DNA of 64,000 bases from Desulfopila sp. IMCC35008 (lineage in GTDB: Bacteria; Desulfobacterota; Desulfobulbia; Desulfobulbales; Desulfocapsaceae), in NCBI RefSeq assembly GCF_010646885.2, contig NZ_CP050700.1:310001-374000 (forward strand), written 5' to 3'. Within the stretch, counting starts at the first letter, position 1; the number at the start of each line of letters is the position of its first letter. Both the position numbers and the translations under genes were made by a program. A model generated the notes under the pieces. It was not told the origin of the DNA. It ran no database searches and worked only from the letters and a program-made list of their open reading frames with translations. Shown here one piece after another: positions 42,965 through 51,368 of this stretch.

Positions 42965-44659
42965 GTGACAGATACAGACGTGCGGATGACCCTGAATTTT
43001 ATCCTCGACTCCAGTTGGGCCAAATTCGGTGACCAACCGGCTATCGGTATGGCCATGGAGCGATCATTATCCTATACCGAACTCCATCATAACGTTATAT
43101 CCTTAGCTGTAAAGCTGATGGAAGAAGGGGTTGGCAAAGGGGATCATGTTGCGATCCTGGCGGAGAATTCCCATTGTTGGGGGATTGCCTATTTGGCTAT
43201 TGTCAGGATCGGGGCAATTGCCGTTCCCATATTACCCGATCTGCCCGAAAGTGATGTCCACCATATCTTAAAAGAGATGGGTGTTGATATTCTGTTCACT
43301 AGCCAGCGGCAGGTCGACAAGGTTTATGAGTTGAAGCAACAGCTCAAGGGACCGGTGGTGATGCTTGATAATTCCACTTCCCCGGAAGGGCTGTTGAATG
43401 CTGTAACGTTCTCGGAATTGCTGGATCAGGGTACGACACTGCTCGCCGGAGCGGCAGATACCCCCGTTTTCCCGGAAGTGGGCGAAGACGACATAGCCTC
43501 TATCCTCTATACTTCAGGGACGTCCGGTTACTCCAAGGCGGTTATGCTAAGCCATAAAAATCTCACTTCAAATGCGTATTCCGGTTCGCGGTTGATGGAA
43601 CTACGTCCTGGGGATGTGTTCCTCTCCATCCTGCCGATGTCACACACCTATGAGTTCAGTATGGGGTTTATCCTGCCGCTTTTGACCGGTTGTAGAATTG
43701 CCTATGCAGGCAAGTCCCCGACGCCGGCAATCCTGCAAAAGCTTTGCCAGTATGAGAAACCGAAGTGTATGTTTGCTGTACCTCTTGTTCTGGAAAAGAT
43801 TTATAAGAAAAGGGTTCTGCCCCAGATTGAAAAGAGCAAGTTGCTGACACTTGCCTGCAAGACCGATTTTGGCCGCAAACTGATCTATCGGAAGATTGGC
43901 GCGAAGCTCATCTCTTTTTTCGGGGGAGAACTCCGGTTTATGGGTATTGGGGGGGCGGCGCTCAATCCTGAAGTGGAACAATTCCTCTTTGATGCAAAGT
44001 TTCCTTACCTCATAGGCTATGGGTTGACCGAGGCGTCACCGCTTATTGCCGGAGGTCCTTTTGCGGATACAACCATCGTAGTTGGATCCACCGGGAAACC
44101 TATTTCCGGTGTCGAGGTTAAAATTGTCGATCCGGATCCGGCAAGCGGGATTGGTGAGATATATGCAACCGGTGCCAATATCATGATAGGTTATTACGAG
44201 GATCAGGAGGCAACCGATGAAGTCATATCAAGTGATGGCTGGCTGGCTACAGGTGATCTGGGCCTGATTGATGAGTTTGGGAACCTGCATGTGAAAGGGC
44301 GCTCTAAGAATGTGATTGTCATGGCAAATGGAGAAAATGTCTATCCTGAGGCCATTGAACATAAAATAAACAGTTTCCACTGGGTGGTAGAAAGCCTTGT
44401 GCTTGAAAATAACGGGCAGCTTGAGGCGTGGGTTTACCCTGATTATGAATTCCTGGACGAGGTGACTTCGGGAAAAAATCGGACTGATCGCCGCAACTAT
44501 ATTGAGGGTTTGCTTGATGAGATGCGAGGTGAACTGAATACGCAACTTTCCGGATCGTCACGTATTGCCAGGGTATTTGAACGAAGGGAGCCGTTTATTA
44601 AAACGGCTACCCATAAAATCAAACGCTATCTCTACAGTTCTCATGCCATGGTAGGTTAG
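42965..44659 (+). CDS. AMP-forming long-chain acyl-CoA synthetase-like enzyme
   Basis: A 564-residue adenylate-forming enzyme. Motifs: ASILYTSGTSGYSKAVMLSH (P-loop), LIGYGLTEASPLI, GWLATGDLG, and KGRSKNVIVMANGENVYPEAIE, with the catalytic Lys region near KTATHKIKRYLY. It is of the long-chain fatty-acid (FadD/AAE) kind, but the fatty-acid length and final acceptor (CoA or ACP) cannot be read. The GTG at 42965 follows AAAGGAGGG. It stands alone between repeat C and the type II/IV ATPase. Confidence 0.85.
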   Translation: MTDTDVRMTLNFILDSSWAKFGDQPAIGMAMERSLSYTELHHNVISLAVKLMEEGVGKGDHVAILAENSHCWGIAYLAIVRIGAIAVPILPDLPESDVHHILKEMGVDILFTSQRQVDKVYELKQQLKGPVVMLDNSTSPEGLLNAVTFSELLDQGTTLLAGAADTPVFPEVGEDDIASILYTSGTSGYSKAVMLSHKNLTSNAYSGSRLMELRPGDVFLSILPMSHTYEFSMGFILPLLTGCRIAYAGKSPTPAILQKLCQYEKPKCMFAVPLVLEKIYKKRVLPQIEKSKLLTLACKTDFGRKLIYRKIGAKLISFFGGELRFMGIGGAALNPEVEQFLFDAKFPYLIGYGLTEASPLIAGGPFADTTIVVGSTGKPISGVEVKIVDPDPASGIGEIYATGANIMIGYYEDQEATDEVISSDGWLATGDLGLIDEFGNLHVKGRSKNVIVMANGENVYPEAIEHKINSFHWVVESLVLENNGQLEAWVYPDYEFLDEVTSGKNRTDRRNYIEGLLDEMRGELNTQLSGSSRIARVFERREPFIKTATHKIKRYLYSSHAMVG

Positions 44660-44707
44660 TCTGTACTTCCCCTATCTGTATAAGATCAGATAGGCCCCCC
44701 CCTCAAA

Positions 44708-44763
44708 TTTGGTACAGGAGGTGCTTAGGTTTGTGATTACAGTGACATGAAACCTGTACCAAA
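44708..44763. promoter_or_regulatory. Inverted repeat of GGTACAG sites after the acyl-CoA synthetase gene
   Basis: TTTGGTACAGG (44708-44718) and CCTGTACCAAA (44753-44763) are perfect inverted copies with a 34-base spacer, and a third copy of GGTACAG follows at 44772. It could be a large-loop terminator for the gene ending at 44659 or operator sites; a T run is absent. Otherwise the 292-bp gap 44660-44951 holds nothing I can support. Confidence 0.4.
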
Positions 44764-44951
44764 AGCAAAATGGTACAGCTTTTTTTGGGAGGGAAATCTC
44801 ATAAGGTGCTGCTTTCAAGGACGTTTGCGAGTATTCTGCACAAATGTCTTCTTGGAGTCTTCGTCTACCTGATCTGGAATGAAAAAGCCACTTTTGCAAG
44901 AGACTCTTTTCAGTAAAACTTTCTGCCTGATTCGATTTTTCCGGGGAAAAC

Positions 44952-47300
44952 TTATAAAGAGCAGACGGACCTCAATTCTTTGCAATCTGTTATCCCTTCA
45001 AAAATGAGTTGAATCCCCTCCTGTAAAAGTAGAGTCATATCATTAATCATCGCTTCTTCAGTAATTTCACCAAAAGGAGCACGTTTCATGATCAGTTTCC
45101 TGATATTCGGGTTGATAACCAGCAGCTCATACAATCCTTTTTTCCCGTGATACCCACTGTTATCACATTTGGGACATCCATTGGCACGATAAAAGACGAG
45201 ATCATCACTGTACATGACATTGATATGATCAAAAAAAGAAACCCCGTAACTTTCGAATAGAAGATCATATTCATCCCTGCCAGGATGGTAGGGCACTTTA
45301 CAGTGCTCACACAAGGTGCGCACGAGGCGCTGTGCTAGAACTCCGTGCAGTGCAGTTGCAAGATGTGTGGGGGCAATCCCCATACTTAAGCAGTGGATGA
45401 TGCCTTCCGCAGCCGAATTGGCGGGCAGAGTGCTGAGCAGAAGATGTCCATTCAGGGCGGCATCAACAGCCATTACAGCAGTCTGCGGATCCTGCATGTC
45501 ACCTATCATGATCACATCAGAATCTGCCCTGAGAAACGCTCGCAGTGCATCAGCATAAGTATAATTCATAAGAGGGTCAACCTGCACCTGACGAACTCGG
45601 CGTTGCTTAATTTCCACGGGATACTCGGCTGTCCAGATCTTCTTTTCAGTCGTGTTTATATGGGCTAATGCTGAATGCAATGTGGTAGTCTTTCCTGATG
45701 CGCTGGGCCCGACAATCAAAATGATTCCCTGTTGTTGCTCGATGAGTTCTTTGAACAGAGGGAGTAGTCGGAAAGGTAGGATCTTGTCCAGTGAAATAAG
45801 GGGCTTGGTGGCAGGTGAGATAGAAAGTACAATATCCTCATTGCTGTTTGCTGTAGGAATTGTTGTCACCCGCAGTTCAATTTCCTTGCCCTTAGAAGTG
45901 ATAAATTTGAACGTACCAACCTGCGGTCTGATATGTTCATCCCGTTTAAGTGACGCCAGAAACTTTATCCTATCAACAACATTCCCCGCATATTGTTGCG
46001 ATAGTTTCAGTGGAGTACTGCAGGTACCGTCAATTCGATATCGTACCTCACCATTTTCATCAAGACCGTAGGGCTCTATATGAATATGAGAGGCCTGGGT
46101 GGAATAGCCGCGTTCTATGACCTTAGCTAACAGCTCAGCCACTTTGGGATCATTAATATCGTCACTGTTTTCTGTGCTTTTAGCCGGTACGGCTATTCTT
46201 TCTACAACCGTGACACGCTTTTCCGCTACTTCTTCCTGTGGTTCATCGTCATTCAACAGGTCGAAAAGTGAAGTATCAATTGACTCCTGCTGCTTTTCTC
46301 TAACATTTTTATGAACACTTAGATCTTTTGCTTTAGTACGTTTCCAGAAAGAGCGGATATCCTCTTGAAAGGCAAACACCAACTCCACCTGTTTTACTTT
46401 TGGAACCTGTTTTCGTATGGTACTGGTAAGGCTTTGATCCTCGATATTCTTTGCCGCGACAATGAGCTTTCCATTGTTCAGGTTCAACGGAACCAGTTCT
46501 TCATTTTCAAAATATTCAGTATTTATTCCTCGAAAGAGTTCCCTGGGAGCATTGTCAACTTTTTCGAGATCCGTAAAGCTGGTGGAATAAAACTCTGCCA
46601 GCAATTCTCCCATTTTCCTCTTTGGAATCTGGAAATCACGCATTAAAACAGTCTCCGGATCTTCTCCGAGCTCAGCGGCTTTTGACAACCCCTGATCCAA
46701 ATCCTTACGTGAAAGAAGGTTTTGCATCAGCAGAGATTCATATTTGGGAGGAGCCTGTTTAGCAAAATTGCCATGGGTGAAAAATGCTGTTGCCAGCAAC
46801 TCAACCAATTTATTGGCTTCATCCTGTTCTTTATACGTGAAATCGGTATCGTCCTTCTTGTTTATCAGTTGGAAAACCCCTATCAAGGTGTTGTCCTCAA
46901 CAATAGGGACAGCAAGGATCTGTTTACTGCGGACATTGGCCTTTTTGTCATACGAATCAGAAAAACTCAAGTCAGAACCTACACGCCGCAACTCCTGAAA
47001 ATCATACGGATTGCGGATGGCTACCGGTTTCTTTTTCGAGGCAGCATATCCGACAATGGAATTTGTTTCGATAGGCACTACAATCTTCTCAGTGGAACCT
47101 CCCGGAATTAAAAGCCAGGAGACCAGTTTCTGCTTACTCTTATCAACAAGAAAAATTGCAGCCATCTCTACTTGAAAGACACCCTGGATCTGCTTGCGCA
47201 GCACACGCTTGATACTCTTTATGTTCTGTGCTTCCTGGATATCTTCCAGCAGAGACTGGAGAGTACTATCAGGAGAGGATTTTTCGCTTTGTACACTCAT
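44952..47300 (-). CDS. GspE/PilB-family secretion ATPase with N-terminal GAF domain
   Basis: A 782-residue protein. Residues about 20-180 form a GAF domain (LRKQIQGVFQVEMAAIFLVDKS, VPIVEDNTLIGVFQLINK). A MshEN/PilB-type N-terminal domain follows (about 200-330), then the type II/IV secretion ATPase core: Asp-box region, Walker A GPSASGKTTT, Walker B VIMIGDMQDPQTA, and a zinc-finger pair CEHC...CPKC in the C-terminal domain. The Walker B lacks the usual GEIRD Glu-Arg and reads GDMQD, an atypical motif. No pilin or platform genes are adjacent. It may drive a pilus or act as a regulator. Confidence 0.85.
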   Translation of the reverse strand: MSVQSEKSSPDSTLQSLLEDIQEAQNIKSIKRVLRKQIQGVFQVEMAAIFLVDKSKQKLVSWLLIPGGSTEKIVVPIETNSIVGYAASKKKPVAIRNPYDFQELRRVGSDLSFSDSYDKKANVRSKQILAVPIVEDNTLIGVFQLINKKDDTDFTYKEQDEANKLVELLATAFFTHGNFAKQAPPKYESLLMQNLLSRKDLDQGLSKAAELGEDPETVLMRDFQIPKRKMGELLAEFYSTSFTDLEKVDNAPRELFRGINTEYFENEELVPLNLNNGKLIVAAKNIEDQSLTSTIRKQVPKVKQVELVFAFQEDIRSFWKRTKAKDLSVHKNVREKQQESIDTSLFDLLNDDEPQEEVAEKRVTVVERIAVPAKSTENSDDINDPKVAELLAKVIERGYSTQASHIHIEPYGLDENGEVRYRIDGTCSTPLKLSQQYAGNVVDRIKFLASLKRDEHIRPQVGTFKFITSKGKEIELRVTTIPTANSNEDIVLSISPATKPLISLDKILPFRLLPLFKELIEQQQGIILIVGPSASGKTTTLHSALAHINTTEKKIWTAEYPVEIKQRRVRQVQVDPLMNYTYADALRAFLRADSDVIMIGDMQDPQTAVMAVDAALNGHLLLSTLPANSAAEGIIHCLSMGIAPTHLATALHGVLAQRLVRTLCEHCKVPYHPGRDEYDLLFESYGVSFFDHINVMYSDDLVFYRANGCPKCDNSGYHGKKGLYELLVINPNIRKLIMKRAPFGEITEEAMINDMTLLLQEGIQLIFEGITDCKELRSVCSL

Positions 47301-47979
47301 GCCATTTATATCAGGTAAGTATTGGTCGATAATTATATATTAAAACGTGGTTTTCATTCGGAAGCCGTTGTTCATTATTCACCATGAAAGTAGAAAAATA
47401 AACGTATAAGCACTTTATGTAATTCTAAATCACATCCAGTGACATTTCCATTTATTTTCAACATTGTCCGGCGTAAATTTGAAGTTAACCATAAGTGGCA
47501 TCATATAATATGAGCCAATGTGTAAACGGAGATTTCCATCCGGCCTGTGATATGTCCTATATCGTTAGACATAACAGGTGTTTCTAAAGAGCAGGTACCT
47601 GGAATAGGGAGACCATAGCCATCTTCTGATAACTATTTATACATCATGGATGACAGGACTGTGGGAATGTGGTCAGATTTACACATGATGAGAAATGCGG
47701 GTTGATCGTAGCAGAGGCGGGTGATCTCCTGCAGCCAATTTGTGGAGGATACGTTTTATCAAAAGTCTCATTAGGTCGAGCGGATACTGGCTATGAGTCA
47801 AACAAAAACATTGATCGGCGGAACCGTTCTTTTCTGGCTGCTGTTTACATGGACTGCCAGTGGAGAACAGAGGCAGACGGTCAAAATAGGAGGCTGGAGT
47901 CATGTAATAAGCGCAACACGCCTACCAGTAAATGCTTCCAGGGGAGTAAGGTTATTCAATACTCTTCTTGGTGTTAGGT
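47301..47979. other. Gene-poor stretch with a possible exported-protein N-terminus
   Basis: No intact gene is supported. A plus-strand frame at 47793 begins MSQTKTLIGGTVLFWLLFTW with a signal-like segment and then QRQTVKIGGWSH, which looks like the first 40 residues of an exported protein, but the following sequence does not continue the pattern and runs into the IS30 remnant. I regard it as a truncated gene end. The rest is AT-rich and unremarkable. Confidence 0.35.
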
Positions 47980-48149
47980 TCAAGACAAAACTCCGTCTTC
48001 GACCATTTTCATTAGTGCATCAGCTACCTCTTTTTTTGTTTTACGTCGCACGCGCTGAGCCATGGTGAAGCGACTTGCGTGGTGAACCAGGGTGGCAAGC
48101 TTGCATTGACGCCATGTACAAGGTCACCTTCCCAATCTCCAAGGCACTG
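47980..48149 (-). pseudogene. IS30-family transposase remnant, frameshifted
   Basis: Read on the minus strand, one frame gives LGDWEGDLVHGVN, the IS30 DDE-domain opening, and after a frame change the next gives KLATLVHHASRFTMAQRVRR followed by KTKKEVADALMKM, then a stop. The order and spacing match IS30 transposases (IGDWEGDTVxG...LVTLVxRxSRF), so one gene is broken by a frameshift and truncated at both ends. It marks an old insertion at the 3' edge of the Sao-type operon. Confidence 0.7.
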
Positions 48150-48294
48150 CCCTTTTTGAAGAGGAGTGGCGGTGTGAGAGGAAAGTGGCGTAACTGGGGT
48201 TCCGCTTTATTGTTGCAAGATCAGAACCCTGCCGGAACCTCGGACTATCTTGAGGCACCTTTTATAGGTGACGATGGAGGGGTCGAACATACTG

Positions 48295-48924
48295 TTAGTC
48301 CAGCTTAAAAATATATTCTGCTACCATCAGCGCCTTTTCGGTATCAAGTTCAAAGATAGTTTCTTTATCGATGTTTCGTGTGGTAGTCCACTCATCATAA
48401 TGCTCCTTCGTACAGAAGAAGTTCATGATGTTTCAGCAGCTTCCCGACCAGTCATCGCTTTTATTCAAATCAACATGAAGAGCGCGTAACTCATTGCAAG
48501 ATACGTATGCTACACTGCCATTACGTACCTCAATTGCAACCGGTTCGTTGCAATGGGCACAGACTGAATTGATTTTTGTGGCACAATCAAAGGTAAATGC
48601 AGAACCTAATGCATCAATTGCACACATTGCAAAAAACTCACGTCCATCCTGAAGGCTGACCTTGTGCTGTGTTGGTTTGGTAGAAACAGGAAAAATAAAG
48701 TCAACGTTGCCATCTTCCGATACAATCATTGCCTGTCGATCGATTAATTCTTGCAATACAACATCAATCTCTGCCGTTTTATCCTCGATTATGTTAAATG
48801 GTTTTTTTTGGTCGATTGAAAAATTCAGAATTGCAATACGCGCCTTTTTCGCATCTTGAGAGAGACGTGAATTAATGCTATCCATATAGAGTTTATCTAT
48901 TGAGTTATCTTTGAAAGTATTCAT
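48295..48924 (-). CDS. saoL: MerB-like organometal lyase, probable selenoprotein (SaoL-like)
   Basis: A 209-residue protein if the in-frame TGA at 48433-48435 is read as selenocysteine; otherwise it stops at 163. MerB catalytic residues are in place: Cys101 and Asp104 in FFAMCAIDAL (MerB Cys96/Asp99), Cys122 (MerB Cys117), and residue 164, the UGA, exactly 63 residues after Cys101, as Cys159 is after Cys96. The codons after UGA (NIMNFFCTKEHYDEW) match the MerB C-terminal HFF...DW region and end at TAA 48295, at MerB length (about 212). A SECIS-like hairpin follows the UGA. MerB cleaves carbon-mercury bonds; the substrate here is unknown. Naming as SaoL is from memory. Confidence 0.85.
48393..48430 (-). 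promoter_or_regulatory. Bacterial SECIS-like hairpin in the lyase gene
   Basis: On the mRNA, bases 3-8 after UGA (CAUCAU) pair with 35-40 (AUGAUG). Inside, CUUCUUC (12-18) pairs with GAAGGAG (24-30) with one G-U pair, leaving the loop UGUAC with a G 20 bases from UGA. Bacterial SECIS elements have a loop G near the top, about 16-37 bases after UGA. The fold was found by eye and not computed. Confidence 0.7.
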
Positions 48925-48973
48925 TCTTTTCCTTTACAATTTTCAGTTCTTCCATTTATACAACGAATAAAGT

Positions 48974-49744
48974 CTATATCGCCTTTTCTTGCCCTTCCCA
49001 AAAACCTTGGTGGAGATACTCTGTCAGTTCCTCTCTCATCTTTGTGTATGCTGAACCAACTCGTTCTCTGGGCCGCTCAAGTTTAATAGAAACATCGGCT
49101 ACCACTCGACCATGACAGGCAGACATTACAATCACACGATCACTAAGGTAGATGGCTTCATCCACGTCGTGGGTGACCATAATCACGGTTGTTTTATCGT
49201 TGAGCCAAATCGCTTCAAGTTCTTCCTGCAATGATTGTCGCATCTGGTGGTCGACAGCGCCTAAGGGCTCATCCATCAAAAGAACCTGCGGCGAACCGGC
49301 AAGCGCTCGAACAAAGGCTGTCCTTTGTTTCATGCCACCCGATATCTGAGAGGGAAAAAGATGTTCATGCCCAGTTAGTTTTGAGAGTTGTAATAATCTG
49401 GTAAGATTTTTATCACGTTGAGCCTTGGGAACTCCCATTTCTTTCATGGGAAATAGGATGTTATCTTGCACCGTCATCCACGGGAAGAGAGCATAGTCCT
49501 GAAACACAAAACCACGATCTGGTCCTGGGCTACTTACTTGATCTCCGTTTAGGATAATTCGGCCCCCTGTCGCTTTTTGAAACCCTGCAATAATTGTCAA
49601 TAAGGTTGTTTTGCCACACCCTGACGGACCTAAAAGGCTTATAAATTCACCTTCATGAACCCGAAAATCAATACCTCCTAAAACTGTATTTTCATCTCCA
49701 TTACGAGAAAAGGTTTTACTTATTTTATCGATGTGCAAATCCAT
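48974..49744 (-). CDS. saoA: ABC importer ATPase (SsuB/TauB-like; SaoA-like)
   Basis: A 256-residue nitrate/sulfonate/taurine-type ATPase: Walker A GPSGCGKTT, Q-loop VFQDYALFPW, signature ISGGMKQR (Met for Gln), Walker B VLLMDEPLGAVD and H-loop VTHDVDEA. It powers the permease encoded just upstream (gap 35 bases) and lies 49 bases before the MerB-like gene. The ordinary reading would be aliphatic-sulfonate uptake, but the operon contents argue for an organometal-related substrate. Confidence in ATPase identity is high and in the Sao name moderate. Confidence 0.9.
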   Translation of the reverse strand: MDLHIDKISKTFSRNGDENTVLGGIDFRVHEGEFISLLGPSGCGKTTLLTIIAGFQKATGGRIILNGDQVSSPGPDRGFVFQDYALFPWMTVQDNILFPMKEMGVPKAQRDKNLTRLLQLSKLTGHEHLFPSQISGGMKQRTAFVRALAGSPQVLLMDEPLGAVDHQMRQSLQEELEAIWLNDKTTVIMVTHDVDEAIYLSDRVIVMSACHGRVVADVSIKLERPRERVGSAYTKMREELTEYLHQGFWEGQEKAI

Positions 49745-49779
49745 TTTTTATATCACTTTTATCTATTGGATTTTCGAGG

Positions 49780-50613
49780 CTATTCGTCTAAGAATCGCCA
49801 AGGACTAAGAAACTTACTAAGCAGTACAATGCTGTAATCCATCAGATAACCCACTAGAGCTGCCATTATCATAAGAGCAATCAAAAGAGGTGTATCCATA
49901 AGCATTTGAGCTTCAATCATAGAGAAACCGAACCCGGCACTCGTAGCAATAAACTCAGCTCAGATAACTGACATCCACCCCGCACTAACAGCCACTCGCA
50001 TACCTGTCATGATTTCGGGCAAAGCTGCAGGAATAACGATCTTAACGAACATCCCCAAAAATCCCGCCCCCATGCAACGACCGGCGTTATAGAAGTTTTT
50101 ATCAATAGAAGTTACTCCTGAAACTGTACTGAGTAGAATAGGAAAGACACCCACCATCACAATAAGGAAAAGTGTGGGACCATCTCCTAACCCAAACCAG
50201 ACTATGGTGAGTGGTACCCAGGCCATAATTGGTACCTGCCGAAGAGGTGTAATCACAGGGTCAACAAGCTCCATCACAGTTTTGGAGTACCCCATAGCAA
50301 AACCAATTCCCATACCGAGACTGGTGGCAATTATTAACCCAATAAGAACACGGCGAAGTGTCAGTAGGAGGTTGGAGAGTATGTGGGGATCAACTATCGC
50401 CTTTCCCAGAGCAGCAAATACTGTAAAGGGCTTAGGTAAAAGCAAGTCACTATCATATTGCATAGCCATGAAATGCCAAATACCTACAAGAATGCTAAGA
50501 GTTATTAGTTGGTAACAACGTTTTCTGTATTTTGAAGATTCAACTCCCGCGACTTTAGCGAAGCGATTAGCATACTTGTAGGAATAACGAACCGCACTTG
50601 CATTTTTTGCCAT
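49780..50613 (-). CDS. saoP: ABC importer permease with in-frame UGA, probable selenoprotein (SaoP-like)
   Basis: A BPD-type permease (SsuC/TauC class) of 277 residues if the TGA at 49960-49962 is read through; otherwise 217. Before UGA the EAA-type region (LRQVPIMAWVPLTIVWFG) and GMRVAVSAGWMSVI are intact. After it comes AEFIATSAGFGFSMIEAQ and two more membrane segments, ending at TAG 49780. SsuC proteins have the pattern GWxxVVAAEM...GLG at this place, so the UGA replaces the residue just before Ala-Glu. The full length agrees with the family (about 260). A weak SECIS-like hairpin follows. The N-terminus overlaps the preceding gene by 109 bases, so the start is not certain. Confidence 0.8.
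49922..49942 (-). promoter_or_regulatory. Possible SECIS hairpin in the permease gene
   Basis: On the mRNA, GCCG and CGGU pair with a loop GGUU at bases 26-29 after UGA, extended after a mismatch by GAG/CUC. The GGU in the loop resembles the E. coli fdhF SECIS apex. The stem is short and interrupted; an energy calculation is needed, so this is weaker than the lyase element. Confidence 0.5.
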
Positions 50614-51368
50614 AATTCAATCTCTTTGGTACCCATCTTTTTATTTTTATATTGCGTAACAACTCTGGATAACTCATCAGGTTGTGCGAGTTTATAGGTC
50701 GCTTTTTCAATAGCAGTTAACAGCTGAGTATAGGCCAAACTCTTTCTAAAACTTTTCCTCACAACGAGGACATATGAAATATTGTGTTTTTCAGCACCTG
50801 CTAATGAAGTTTTATTACCGTTCAGAGTCAACGCTGTAAGGAAATCTACAACCACGCCATCGACAACATTTTTCTCGTAAGCATAGGGAAGCGAGGCAGG
50901 AAGCATGGCCGAAACAGCAACAGAATCTTTAAAAGTTGATGCGACATGCTCAGCATGCCGTATCCTGCCCTGTGCAAATCCTATAGAGAGGATAGGTCTA
51001 TCTTTTTTAGTAACAAGCACCTCGGCATTCATAAGAATTGGCCCAACAACTTCAAAACGATTATCTCGTTCAACAAGTGCCAAAGCAGAATCCGGGCACA
51101 TTAAAGCTAAATCTAGCGATTCTGAGGACATCGCCCATTGAGATACTACAGCACAGCAGTCATTCACAAGTAACGTTTCGATGCCGCGACGCAACTGCAA
51201 ATCGATATTTTCAGATTCCTCAACAGCCACTGCCAAAAGTAATCCAGCAGTATCGCCAGGGGCACCTATATTCACAAGGATTGGCAAACCTTTTTCATCC
51301 CCTAAATGCAGTGCTGTAACAACGATCAAAGCCAGCACTATACAAACTAGTGTTATGTCACGCCTCAA
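50505..51368 (-). CDS. Second substrate-binding-like protein, 5' end disrupted by IS630
   Basis: A periplasmic-binding-like protein of about 285 residues: one N-terminal hydrophobic anchor (VCIVLALIVVTALHLG), then NIGAPGDTAGLLLAVAVEESENIDLQLRRG, typical of SsuA/NMT1-type binding proteins, and a NDCCAVVSQWAM double-cysteine. Before insertion it began with GTG at 52574 (minus), 11 bases after the upstream binding-protein stop; the IS entered after five codons. The present frame can start at TTG 51368 inside the IS end, adding MRRDIT and remaining in frame, so function may persist at low level. It could be the SaoB counterpart, or SaoB is the upstream gene. Confidence 0.7.
   Translation of the reverse strand: MRRDITLVCIVLALIVVTALHLGDEKGLPILVNIGAPGDTAGLLLAVAVEESENIDLQLRRGIETLLVNDCCAVVSQWAMSSESLDLALMCPDSALALVERDNRFEVVGPILMNAEVLVTKKDRPILSIGFAQGRIRHAEHVASTFKDSVAVSAMLPASLPYAYEKNVVDGVVVDFLTALTLNGNKTSLAGAEKHNISYVLVVRKSFRKSLAYTQLLTAIEKATYKLAQPDELSRVVTQYKNKKMGTKEIELWQKMQVRFVIPTSMLIASLKSRELNLQNTENVVTN

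Noticed and set aside
44672-44899. Minus-strand frame of 75 residues after the acyl-CoA synthetase
   Set aside because: No ribosome site, no family pattern, and it covers the inverted repeat.
47669-47977. Plus-strand frame of 102 residues before the IS30 remnant
   Set aside because: It overlaps the frame with the signal-like start and shows no recognisable pattern; kept only as part of the gene-poor region.
48433-48924. Reading the MerB-like gene as ending at the TGA, a truncated pseudogene
   Set aside because: The frame continues with family-like residues to the normal length, the spacing of catalytic positions is exact and a hairpin follows; Sec is the simpler explanation, though sequence alone cannot prove it.
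49960-50613. Permease as a naturally shorter protein of 217 residues
   Set aside because: It would end within a conserved region and lack two membrane segments that are still encoded downstream in the same frame.
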